26,288 nt of DNA, from assembly GCA_905202125.1 (NCBI GenBank), contig CAJKQX010000033.1:1-26288 (forward strand), read 5' to 3'. The translations under genes and the position numbers were made by a program. The stretch comes from an uncultured Prevotella sp. (GTDB lineage Bacteria; Bacteroidota; Bacteroidia; Bacteroidales; Bacteroidaceae). Shown here one piece after another: positions 1 through 6,928 of the stretch. The notes below the pieces were generated by a model. That model did not search any database. It saw nothing but the letters and a program-made list of their open reading frames with translations, and was not told where the DNA came from. Each line of letters opens with the position of its first letter. Position 1 is the first letter of the stretch.

Positions 1-141
1 ACAACAAATATAATCTCCAAAACTGCCATGAACTCTAATGACCGATTCGGGGTTATCGGCGTACAGGAGAATGTTTTTGCCACATCCGACATTTGTGATG
101 ATGAACCGAAACATATTGACAACCATCATGGATATTGTTGA
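1..141 (+). CDS. Possible 3' end of a gene truncated by the window edge
   Basis: One forward frame is open from the first base to a TGA at 139-141, giving 46 codons; the other two forward frames stop within the first 40 bases. The peptide ends in a His/Asp-rich tail (DNHHGYC). I recognise no family. An open run this short is expected by chance fairly often, so this is only a candidate C-terminus. The reverse frame over 53-313 is also open but starts inside a palindrome and looks like a shadow. A small CCGCAA/TTGCGG hairpin lies just downstream (154-169) but has no T-run, so it does not look like a terminator. Confidence 0.25.
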   Translation, partial: TTNIISKTAMNSNDRFGVIGVQENVFATSDICDDEPKHIDNHHGYC

Positions 142-276
142 GAGGGTGTAGGGCCGCAACCTGTTGCGGATACAAGGGTGATGGGTTCCCTAAAATAATG
201 TTCTGTATGGATTGTCCGCGTGTTTTTTTTATGGGTTGATTGCAGACACGATGTATCGAGTCCCTACCGGGAAAAC

Positions 277-320
277 TGCATAAATATGCATTTTGCTTTG
301 CATAAATATACATGATTTTT
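277..320. promoter_or_regulatory. Pair of TGCATAAATATGCA-like dyads, 22 bp centre to centre
   Basis: A perfect 14-bp palindrome (TGCATAAATATGCA, 277-290) is followed by a near-copy (TGCATAAATATACA, 299-312). Their centres are exactly 22 bp apart, and a third dyad, ATGCA/TGCAT, is centred between them. The layout resembles paired ARG boxes bound by hexameric ArgR, whose 18-bp boxes usually lie about 21 bp apart. No arginine gene is visible, so a regulatory role would need a gene to the left of the window. It may instead be a short member of the 22-bp repeat class described at 530 and 16583. Confidence 0.45.
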
Positions 321-529
321 CTCCCAAACTCTCTGAGAATCGCATCATTTCGGACGAAGGATTTCTTTTTTGAAAATAACGAAGTTATGAGAGGTTCTAC
401 TTAATTTTCTGATAATCAGATGAATGTCTCATTTGAGAGTCCAATATTTAACACCTGTTAACTCAAAATCCTTCAAAATTCTTCAAAAAACGGGCAAAGA
501 CGATTTCCAAAAGTGCCCGACCTGAGTCC

Positions 530-596
530 CGAAAGGGGCCCTTTCGCATCCTAAAAGGGTTCCTTTCGCAATGCGAAAGGGCCCCTTTTGGAATTT
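530..596. repeat. 22-bp palindromic repeat array, three units
   Basis: Three diverged 22-bp units occupy 531-552, 553-574 and 575-596, each built on an AAAGG...CCTTT core. Dyad centres fall every 11 bp at about 538, 549, 560, 571 and 582. The palindrome at 530-546 (CGAAAGGGGCCCTTTCG) is perfect around a central base, as is the one at 562-580. The palindrome at 574-590 is nearly the reverse complement of the first. Because neighbouring dyads overlap, several alternative hairpins are possible. The absence of unique spacers excludes a CRISPR array. Confidence 0.75.
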
Positions 597-812
597 TGAT
601 GTGTTACGGTGGGGTGATAACATGTGTTTTTCGGCCCACATCTTTCTATTTTGCGATTTCGTTTTGTCAAAATTTTTTACTTTTCGTTTTGCATGTTTAT
701 GCAGTTTCGGGCGTTTTTTATGGGTACGGAGTGCGGACGCGATACATTATTCTTCAATGAATGAAATCCATCAACGATTGGATGGTATGGGAGTGATTGA
801 AATATTTAATAT

Positions 813-2474
813 TCAGAAACGGCGCCGTATGGCAAAATATCCCAATCTGTGGTTCACGCCCTTGCGTCCGAGCGCTCTCAGTACATATACTCCGTCGTTC
901 AGACGGCTCACATCCGTCTTTGCACGTGAGAAAGGACGCGAGCTGATCATAGTGCCTTGCAGCGACTCTATTATCAGAAAGTCGGCGTCAAGCACGTTGC
1001 ACAGCGCCGGCAACATTAATGTCTTTCCGTCGCAAGGAAGGAAACGGTCGGTCAGACGTTTGTCGCACGGCGTGGGCAGAAGTTTGGGTTGAGCCTCCTG
1101 TCGGGCCGGGCTTTCGTTGCCATAGCGGTCGATTGCCGTCACGGCATAGTAGCGGGTCGAGTCGGTGGGGATAGGCATTTGGGCGGAATGTCTGCGAATG
1201 GCGATGAGATTGCGTGCATCGTAGATGTCGACGGGATACTGCCGTGATGAATAGACGTTGTACGAGATGCGGGTGGTGTCCTTGTCCACAGGTGACCACG
1301 ACAATATGGCGGTGTGGTCATTTGTGCGGTTGCGCTGAAGTGATGCTGGAGCGGGCGGCAGCGACGAGCGCTCCCATGTCATGGGTGGAATGAGCGCCGG
1401 GTATCTGTTGAATATGTCATAAGCGTAGTCGTATATGCCTTTCACGTTGTCGGTGAAGAATTTGCTTCTGAAAAAAGCATGTCCCATGCCATAGCTGCGC
1501 AGCACCTCCATCTCGCGCGTGATGTCGGACAGCGGCCAGTCCTTCTCTTTCGGCGACATGAAATATATGCCCAGCCCCGGTACGATGGTGCGCCCGTGAG
1601 CGTTTTCGGCCCAATCGAGTGCGAAAGGATAGAAATTGTTGTCGCGGAAATACATCATCGGAAATAGCATGTCCATCAGTCCCTCGCATATCCATCCCCG
1701 TGCATCCTGGCACACACGTGTGTAGGCATTCCATCCGTGACTGTCGTATCGGCTGAGATCATCGTGTTTGCCCACGGGCGAGCAACTCATCTTGACCCAC
1801 GGTTTTATACTCTTCACCCGTCTGTGTATTGCCCTAACGATGTTGGTTATGTTTTTGCGTCCCTGCTGTCGGGATACCTTTATGGGCCAAGTCTCGGGAT
1901 AGCGGATGTAGTCAAGGTGGATGCCGTCGACGTCATAATTGCTCACTATCTCGCCGCACATATCAGCCAGATACGTGGCCGTTTGCGCCTTTTCGGGGTT
2001 CATATATCCCTCCTGTCCTATCTTGCATATCAATCCCGGATGTTTCTTGCGCAGTCGGGCGCAGCCATACGAGTTCCATTTGCCCACAGGTATGGTGACA
2101 ATCCATGCGTGAATCTCCATGCCGCGGCTGTGACACTCGTCGATGGCAAAGCGCAAGGCATCATAACCCGGACTTTTGCCCGGATTGCCCGAGAGACATC
2201 CGTCCCACGGTTCGTACAGAGAAGGGTAGATGGCGGTGGCTCGGACGCGGGTCTGCAATAGTACGGTGTTGATGTTGGCCCGCTGCAAACGGTCGAGAAT
2301 GTCGCGCAGTTCGTTTTTCTGTTTCTCTATCGTACGGTTGTTGTAAGCGTAAGAGTGAGGCCAGTCTATGCCCCCGATGGTGGTGAGCCACACGGCGCGA
2401 ACCTCATGCTTGGGTTGTGCCGGTAGGGTGGAGGCGGCGAATATTATTAATAAAGTGAGGAGTAAGTGTTTCAT
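813..2474 (-). CDS. Secreted family-10-like glycoside hydrolase (GHL10/DUF187)
   Basis: A protein of 553 residues with a cleavable signal peptide (hydrophobic residues 4-17, likely cut after TLPAQ near 20), so it acts outside the cytoplasm. The N-terminal half matches the GHL10 (DUF187) TIM-barrel family: EVRAVWLTT near 24, a block at 70-90, EIHAWIV near 120, and the characteristic VDGIHLDYIRYP at 182-193. A fibronectin-III-like domain follows at about 375-465, then a short C-terminal domain. The family is thought to act on glycans, with peptidoglycan-derived or other polysaccharides suggested, but the substrate cannot be read here. The ATG at 2474 is preceded by a well-placed promoter. The gene is monocistronic in this window and divergent to the outer-membrane/recR operon. 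Confidence 0.88.
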   Translation of the reverse strand: MKHLLLTLLIIFAASTLPAQPKHEVRAVWLTTIGGIDWPHSYAYNNRTIEKQKNELRDILDRLQRANINTVLLQTRVRATAIYPSLYEPWDGCLSGNPGKSPGYDALRFAIDECHSRGMEIHAWIVTIPVGKWNSYGCARLRKKHPGLICKIGQEGYMNPEKAQTATYLADMCGEIVSNYDVDGIHLDYIRYPETWPIKVSRQQGRKNITNIVRAIHRRVKSIKPWVKMSCSPVGKHDDLSRYDSHGWNAYTRVCQDARGWICEGLMDMLFPMMYFRDNNFYPFALDWAENAHGRTIVPGLGIYFMSPKEKDWPLSDITREMEVLRSYGMGHAFFRSKFFTDNVKGIYDYAYDIFNRYPALIPPMTWERSSLPPAPASLQRNRTNDHTAILSWSPVDKDTTRISYNVYSSRQYPVDIYDARNLIAIRRHSAQMPIPTDSTRYYAVTAIDRYGNESPARQEAQPKLLPTPCDKRLTDRFLPCDGKTLMLPALCNVLDADFLIIESLQGTMISSRPFSRAKTDVSRLNDGVYVLRALGRKGVNHRLGYFAIRRRF

Positions 2475-2491
2475 TTGACATTATTTCAAGA

Positions 2492-2522
2492 CAAAGGTAC
2501 GTATATTTTTCCGTTTCTCAAA
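2492..2522 (-). promoter_or_regulatory. Bacteroidota-type promoter for the GHL10 hydrolase
   Basis: Read on the minus strand, TTTG (2519-2522) is followed after 19 bp by TACCTTTG (2492-2499), matching the -33/-7 consensus of Bacteroidota. The predicted leader before the ATG at 2474 is very short. Confidence 0.75.
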
Positions 2523-2539
2523 TATATTATGTATTTTTG
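2508..2539 (+). promoter_or_regulatory. Probable promoter for the outer-membrane/recR operon
   Basis: TATTTTTG (2532-2539) matches the TAnnTTTG -7 element. The -33 position 20 bp upstream reads TTTC, three of four bases. It interleaves with the opposing hydrolase promoter, so one polymerase would probably block the other. The leader to the ATG at 2648 would be about 100 nt. Confidence 0.55.
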
Positions 2540-2647
2540 CAAGAAGAAGGCGGACGGAAAAGGCCGATATGTCTTGCGCTTGTATCAAACATTTGCCGGA
2601 TATGTCTGATGACGCCGCCACATTATTAATAAATAATATTTTGATTT

Positions 2648-3145
2648 ATGAAGAAGAAACTTATCGCTATGGTTGCAGCGCTGATGATGACTGTTGCCGC
2701 GAATGCTCAGTTTGAACAGGGTAAAGTGTATCTTGGAGGTTCGCTCACAGGACTTAACTTGAAATACTCAGGTCTTGATGAACTGAATATCGGTGCTCAG
2801 GTACAGGCCGGATACATGATAGCCGACGACCTCATGCTCTTGGGCAATGTGGGCTATGAGCACAGTGGCAATGATTTCAAACCCGATTTCTTGACGCTCG
2901 GTGTTGGCGGTCGCTATTATATAGAGCAAAACGGCATCTATCTTGGCGTGAACTGCAAATATCTGCACGGCAACCATAACTACAATGACATAATGCCGGG
3001 AGTAGAGGTGGGCTATTCGTTCTTTGTCAGCCGCACGGTGACAATTGAGCCCGCCATTTATTACGATCAGTCATTCAAGAATCATAGCGATTACTCAACA
3101 ATAGGATTGAAGATAGGCTTGGGCGTTTATCTCTTCAAAGACTGA
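2648..3145 (+). CDS. Small outer-membrane beta-barrel protein
   Basis: A protein of 165 residues with a clear signal peptide (MKKKL start, hydrophobic core, cleavage likely after ANA at about residue 20). The mature part has alternating Gly/aromatic strands such as YLGGSLTG, LLGNVGYEHSG and LTLGVGGRYYI, and ends near an aromatic residue (GVYLF). This fits an eight-stranded OmpA-like or OmpW-like porin-family barrel in the outer membrane. No periplasmic domain or TonB box is present. It is the first gene of a probable operon, with recR starting 6 bp after its stop. Transport or adhesion roles cannot be told apart from sequence. Confidence 0.8.
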   Translation: MKKKLIAMVAALMMTVAANAQFEQGKVYLGGSLTGLNLKYSGLDELNIGAQVQAGYMIADDLMLLGNVGYEHSGNDFKPDFLTLGVGGRYYIEQNGIYLGVNCKYLHGNHNYNDIMPGVEVGYSFFVSRTVTIEPAIYYDQSFKNHSDYSTIGLKIGLGVYLFKD

Positions 3146-3151
3146 TAGGGG

Positions 3152-3769
3152 ATGAACAACGCGTTTCCTTCGCAACTGTTGGAAAAGGCAGTATCCGAAT
3201 TCTCCAAACTACCGGGCGTGGGCCGAAAGACGGCCCTGCGTCTGGTGTTGCATCTGTTGCGCTGTCCGGAGGGCGATACCGAGGATTTCGCGTCGGCGTT
3301 GCTCAGTATGCGTCACGACGTGAAATACTGTAAGGTGTGTCACAACATCAGTGATGAAGACATCTGTCCGATATGTGCCGACAGTCACCGCGACACATCT
3401 ACCGTATGTGTGGTGGAAAACATACGCGACGTGATGGCTGTCGAGGGTACACAGCAGTACAACGGTCTGTATCATGTGCTGGGCGGTATAATATCACCGA
3501 TGGACGGCATCGGACCGTCCGACCTCGAGATCGACTCGCTGGTGGAGCGCGTGGCGCAGGGTGGGGTGGACGAGGTGATACTCGCCCTCAGTTCGACGAT
3601 GGAGGGCGACACCACCAATTTCTATATCTCACGTAAGTTGGCCTGTTATGAAGTGAAGGTGAGCGTGATAGCCAGAGGCATCTCCGTAGGCGATGAACTG
3701 GAATACACCGACGAGGTGACACTCGGTCGGGCCATATTAAACCGCACCGAAATGGTAAACGAAAAATGA
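3152..3769 (+). CDS. recR: Recombination mediator protein RecR
   Basis: A cytoplasmic protein of 205 residues, the normal length for RecR, which works with RecO (and RecF) to load RecA on gapped DNA. All family parts are visible: the helix-hairpin-helix LPGVGRKTALRLVLHLL at 20-36, the four-cysteine zinc finger (C60, C63, C72, C75), and a Toprim domain starting at TVCVVENIRDVMAVEGT around 84-100 with an acidic Glu89. The last codons overlap the next gene by four bases (ATGA), so the two are translationally coupled. The gene lies inside an operon of envelope genes rather than beside dnaX, as it does in many other bacteria. Confidence 0.97.
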   Translation: MNNAFPSQLLEKAVSEFSKLPGVGRKTALRLVLHLLRCPEGDTEDFASALLSMRHDVKYCKVCHNISDEDICPICADSHRDTSTVCVVENIRDVMAVEGTQQYNGLYHVLGGIISPMDGIGPSDLEIDSLVERVAQGGVDEVILALSSTMEGDTTNFYISRKLACYEVKVSVIARGISVGDELEYTDEVTLGRAILNRTEMVNEK

Positions 3770-4194
3770 AAAATACTCAACATAAATTGATGACGGCATT
3801 CTCGGCACTCATTGCCATCACACTTGCGATAGTGGTGCTGTTTGAGACAGAACTCCTGCCTTGCGGCATCATGCACGACGGGAACAAGAGCCTTGAGTTT
3901 GTGGCGGTCACCGTCATGGAACTCTGGACGATATGCGAGATTCCGCTGTCGCTCAAACTTTTCCATATCAAAAGCATACACGAGCGCATCGATACGCCCG
4001 AGCGACTTCTTCACTGGGGCTTGCTGCGAATGATGATGCTCGGACTGCCGATGATTATCAATGCCCTGTTGTATTATGTCTTTATGAACGTGGCATTGGG
4101 TTACATGGCGATCATTCTTCTGCTATGTATGTTTTTCATCGTTCCCACCAAAGAACGTTGTGAGTCCGAGCTCAACACCACAACTAAATCCTGA
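3766..4194 (+). CDS. Small multi-spanning membrane protein of unknown function
   Basis: A protein of 142 residues with about four hydrophobic segments (approximately 10-27, 44-60, 88-105 and 108-126), so it is probably an inner-membrane protein. There is no signal peptidase site and no recognisable motif. Its ATG overlaps the recR stop, and the glycosyltransferase gene starts 5 bp after its own stop. The tight coupling supports a real gene and suggests a role with the downstream envelope genes, but no function can be assigned. Confidence 0.8.
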   Translation: MKNTQHKLMTAFSALIAITLAIVVLFETELLPCGIMHDGNKSLEFVAVTVMELWTICEIPLSLKLFHIKSIHERIDTPERLLHWGLLRMMMLGLPMIINALLYYVFMNVALGYMAIILLLCMFFIVPTKERCESELNTTTKS

Positions 4195-4199
4195 CAGTC

Positions 4200-5393
4200 T
4201 TGAAACTATCGATAGTAATTGTCAACTACAATGTGAAGTATTATCTCGAGCAGTGTCTCGGAGCGCTTCAGCGGTCGGCCAAGGATGTCGAGAGCGAGGT
4301 GTTTGTGGTTGACAATCACTCGCGTGACGGGTCGGTGGAATATCTTCAGGAGAAATTTCCGGATGTGATATTCATCGGCAGCAATCACAATTTGGGTTTC
4401 GCACGTGCCAACAATCTCGCCATCAGACAGTGTGCGGGAGAATACGTGCTGTTGCTCAATCCCGACACGATAGTGTGTGAGAACACTCTGCATGATGTGC
4501 TGGCCTTTATGGACGAACACCCTTCGGCCGGAGCGGCGGGCGTGAGGATGCTGAAGACCGATGGCAGCGACGCCATGGAGTCGCGCCGCGGGTTGCCCAC
4601 ACCGATGACCTCGTTCTATAAGATGTGCGGGCTGTGCGCGCGTTATCCCCGAAATCATCGTTTCGGAAAGTATTACATGAGTTATCTGCCGTGGGACCAA
4701 CCTGTTCGGATAGAGGTCATCAGCGGTGCCTTCTGCATGATTCGCCGTGCGGCCATAGATAAGGTGGGACTGCTCGACGACGATTTCTTCATGTATGGAG
4801 AGGATATTGACTACTCTTTCCGCATGCTGAAGGCCGGCTACGAGAATTGGTATTATCCCTCGCGCATACTTCATTATAAGGGAGAGAGCACCCAGAAATC
4901 GTCATTCCGTTACGTGCACGTGTTTTACGGAGCGATGCTCATATTCCTACGCAAGCATTATGGCAATATGAGTCTGTTTCTGAGTTTCCCTGTCAAGATG
5001 GCCATCTATGCCAAAGCATCGGCCGAACTTATAAGGATGAAGATCCGGCAGATGAGAAAAAGTCTGGGATTTTTCAGTGCGCGAACCAAAAAGCGGATAC
5101 CCGTGTATGTCTTCATCGGATCGTCCAAAGCCATCAGCCAATGTCGACGTATGGCACGTAAGAAGGGTCTTGAGGCCACATTCTTTGTTGGCAACACCAA
5201 TACCATGCCCGACGGACACCTCGGTCTCGACCTACGGGGCGACGGCATGATAAACGTGGTTTACGACACCGATGCTTACAGCTACGAGGATATCCTGCGT
5301 ATCTTTGCCACCCGTCCGCGCTCCAACATCGGCATTGGCACATACAATGTCGCCACCAAGACCATCATCACATCAGAGGAGGTGCTCAGATGA
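4200..5393 (+). CDS. GT2-family glycosyltransferase with extra C-terminal domain, TTG start
   Basis: A protein of 397 residues. Residues 1 to about 240 form a GT-A fold of family 2: LSIVIVNYNV at 3-12, VVDNHSRDGS at 36-45, the NPDT metal-site motif at 87-90, and GEDIDYSFRMLKAGY at 200-214. It is rhamnosyl/galactofuranosyl-transferase-like. A hydrophobic stretch at about 240-275 probably associates with the membrane. Residues 300-397 form a separate alpha/beta domain (VYVFIGSSK near 302) that standard GT2 enzymes lack. The start must be TTG at 4200: an in-frame stop lies at 4185-4187, no ATG or GTG lies between, and the GT2 core begins at residue 3. It overlaps the acetyltransferase gene by four bases. 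It probably acts in polysaccharide or O-antigen synthesis; sugar donor unknown. Confidence 0.88.
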   Translation: MKLSIVIVNYNVKYYLEQCLGALQRSAKDVESEVFVVDNHSRDGSVEYLQEKFPDVIFIGSNHNLGFARANNLAIRQCAGEYVLLLNPDTIVCENTLHDVLAFMDEHPSAGAAGVRMLKTDGSDAMESRRGLPTPMTSFYKMCGLCARYPRNHRFGKYYMSYLPWDQPVRIEVISGAFCMIRRAAIDKVGLLDDDFFMYGEDIDYSFRMLKAGYENWYYPSRILHYKGESTQKSSFRYVHVFYGAMLIFLRKHYGNMSLFLSFPVKMAIYAKASAELIRMKIRQMRKSLGFFSARTKKRIPVYVFIGSSKAISQCRRMARKKGLEATFFVGNTNTMPDGHLGLDLRGDGMINVVYDTDAYSYEDILRIFATRPRSNIGIGTYNVATKTIITSEEVLR

Positions 5394-5926
5394 AACACGA
5401 TGACAAGACACCGGTCATACGCCTGAGGGCTATGGAGCCCGAAGATCTGGACATGCTCTACACTGTGGAGAACGATATGGAACACTGGGCCAGCGGAACC
5501 ACCAACGTGCCTTATTCCCGTTACATCTTGCACGACTACATGTCGACGGTCACCGGAGACATCTACGCCGACCGTCAGGTGAGGCTCATCATCGAGTCGT
5601 GCTCTACGGGCGAGACGGTGGGAATGATCGATCTGGTCAATTTCAATCCCCGGCACCGGCGGGCCGAGCTCAGCATCATCATCCGTAAAGAGATGCGCCG
5701 GCAGGGTTATGCCACATTGGCTGTCCGCGATGTCATAGATTACGTCTACCGTATCTTGCACCTCCATCAACTATATGCTGTCGTGGCAAAGGACAATGAT
5801 GGGGCAGTGGCATTGTTCCGACGAGCCGGTTTCGATGCCTGTTGCGAGTTGAAAGACTGGCTTTACGATGGTGAAAAATATAAAAATGCACTGGTAATGC
5901 AATTTTTTTGTAAAAAAGGAGCGTAA
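5390..5926 (+). CDS. GNAT-family N-acetyltransferase
   Basis: A cytoplasmic protein of 178 residues with the acetyl-CoA-binding GNAT fold: an N-terminal IRLRAMEPEDLDMLYTVEN, a central strand VGMIDLVNFNPRHRRAELSI, the acetyl-CoA loop RRQGYATLAV near 105, and the C-terminal NDGAVALFRRAGF. This arrangement resembles the RimJ/RimL and diamine N-acetyltransferase branch, but the acceptor cannot be deduced. The start overlaps the glycosyltransferase stop (ATGA), so it closes the recR operon. A promoter for tRNA-Asp starts just after its stop codon. Its position beside a glycosyltransferase makes an amino-sugar acceptor possible, but that is inference. Confidence 0.88.
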   Translation: MKHDDKTPVIRLRAMEPEDLDMLYTVENDMEHWASGTTNVPYSRYILHDYMSTVTGDIYADRQVRLIIESCSTGETVGMIDLVNFNPRHRRAELSIIIRKEMRRQGYATLAVRDVIDYVYRILHLHQLYAVVAKDNDGAVALFRRAGFDACCELKDWLYDGEKYKNALVMQFFCKKGA

Positions 5927-5929
5927 AGT

Positions 5930-5960
5930 TTTGCAGTAATCCATTTATTTATTATCTTTG
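5930..5960 (+). promoter_or_regulatory. Promoter of tRNA-Asp
   Basis: TTTG (5930-5933), 19 bp, then TATCTTTG (5953-5960): a full match to the Bacteroidota -33/-7 pattern. It starts four bases after the acetyltransferase stop, and transcription would begin some 20 bp before the tRNA. Confidence 0.8.
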
Positions 5961-5986
5961 CACTCGCAAATGAGAAATCACTCATT

Positions 5987-6060
5987 GGTGCGTTAGTTCA
6001 GTTGGTTAGAATACATGCCTGTCACGCATGGGGTCACGAGTTCGAGTCTCGTACGCACCG
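5987..6060 (+). tRNA. tRNA-Asp (anticodon GTC)
   Basis: The 74-nt cloverleaf has acceptor arms GGTGCGT (5987-5993) and ACGCACC (6053-6059) with discriminator G at 6060, as expected for Asp. The anticodon stem CATGC/GCATG (6014-6018, 6026-6030) encloses loop CTGTCAC with anticodon GTC at 6021-6023. The T-arm contains TTCGAGT. CCA is not encoded and must be added by the CCA-adding enzyme. Confidence 0.97.
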
Positions 6061-6087
6061 CATCTCAAAGATGCAATATTGGTTGAG

Positions 6088-6126
6088 GTCCTGAAGTTTT
6101 TTTAACTTTAGGGCTTTATTTTTTTT
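6088..6126 (+). terminator. Rho-independent terminator after tRNA-Asp
   Basis: The stem CCTGAAGTT (6090-6098) pairs with AACTTTAGG (6104-6112) with one G-U pair and a five-T loop. The stem extends by two more pairs at the base and is followed by a T-rich run to 6126. Confidence 0.8.
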
Positions 6127-6179
6127 GTGTATCACGAGAGATTTCGTCAAGGCGGAATGTATAAAAATGATGTCGGTTT

Positions 6180-6881
6180 ATGGGTGGAGATGATTTCACA
6201 TTCAAACAGTTTGTTGTGCGCCAGGACCGTTGTGCCATGAAGGTAGGCACCGACGGTGTGCTTCTCGGTGCATGGGCTGTGGGAGGACGACGTATCCTTG
6301 ATGTGGGTACGGGTACCGGACTGATAGCCATGATGATGGCGCAGCGCTGTCCCGATGCAGATATCGTGGCTGTGGATATAGATGAGGACGCATGCCGTCA
6401 GGCTGAAGACAATGTATCGGAAGGTGGGTTTGGTGATCGGATACAGGTGAGACATTGCCGTCTGCAAGACTATGCCCCGCAGTGCGTGTTCGACAGTATA
6501 GTTTCCAATCCACCCTATTTCGTTGACAGTCTGCCGTGTCCCGACGATCGGCGCACGATGGCCCGCCACGCAGCAGGGTTGACTTTCGCCGAACTTTTTC
6601 GCGGAGTGAACCGTTTGTTGTCTACGGATGGCACGTTCAGCGCCATCGTTCCGGCCGAGAGTGCCGGGCGATTCATAGCCGAAGGCTGTCTGTCCGGCCT
6701 GTTCTTGGTGAGACGATGCGATGTGCGTACGGTGGCACGAAAGCATCCCCGCCGCGTTTTGCTCTCGTTCTCACGTATGACGAGCACCCGCGAACCCTTT
6801 ACCGAAGAGGTGTTGCAGGAAACCGACGGCAGACGCTCGGTATGGTACCGGTCGCTCACCGATGCCTTTTATATTAAATAA
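6180..6881 (+). CDS. trmN6: TrmN6-type tRNA1(Val) adenine-37 N6-methyltransferase
   Basis: A cytoplasmic SAM-dependent methyltransferase of 233 residues, close to the usual 235-250. The conserved N-terminal block MKVGTDGVLLGAW (20-32), SAM motif I ILDVGTGTGLIA (39-50), an acidic VAVDID (64-69), and the N6-adenine catalytic motif NPPYF (110-114) are all present. These match YfiC/TrmN6, which methylates A37 of tRNA1(Val). The NPPY motif is also found in other N6-adenine and glutamine methyltransferases, but the TDGVLLGAW block favours TrmN6. The gene follows the tRNA-Asp terminator and converges on the lipid kinase gene. Confidence 0.85.
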   Translation: MGGDDFTFKQFVVRQDRCAMKVGTDGVLLGAWAVGGRRILDVGTGTGLIAMMMAQRCPDADIVAVDIDEDACRQAEDNVSEGGFGDRIQVRHCRLQDYAPQCVFDSIVSNPPYFVDSLPCPDDRRTMARHAAGLTFAELFRGVNRLLSTDGTFSAIVPAESAGRFIAEGCLSGLFLVRRCDVRTVARKHPRRVLLSFSRMTSTREPFTEEVLQETDGRRSVWYRSLTDAFYIK

Positions 6882-6896
6882 GGTGTAATGTATGGG

Positions 6897-6918
6897 TTCC
6901 GACACGAGACTGTCGGGG
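6897..6918. terminator. Weak hairpin between convergent genes
   Basis: CCGACA (6899-6904) pairs with TGTCGG (6911-6916) in the 47-bp gap between the methyltransferase and lipid kinase stops. There is no clear T-run on either strand, so termination here is only possible. Confidence 0.3.
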
Positions 6919-6928
6919 TGTTTCGGAT

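Larger units (their letters stand above)
142..812. other. Long non-coding region with dyads, phased A-tracts and a repeat array
   Basis: No convincing gene lies between the possible gene end at 141 and the stop of the minus-strand hydrolase at 813. The region holds two AT-rich dyads at 277-312, three A-tracts phased by 10 bp at 465-490, a CGGGCA/TGCCCG hairpin at 491-519, and the 22-bp palindromic array at 530-596. The open frame starting at 571 on the plus strand begins inside that array and runs antisense into the hydrolase, so it is not counted as a gene. A non-coding RNA cannot be excluded from sequence alone. Confidence 0.6.

Noticed and set aside
53..313. 86-residue minus-strand frame near the left edge
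   Set aside because: Its start codon sits inside the dyad at 299-312, no promoter precedes it, and the composition does not resemble a protein family.
571..1092. 173-residue plus-strand frame starting in the palindromic array
   Set aside because: It starts within the repeat and half of it is antisense to the GHL10 hydrolase; no family features.
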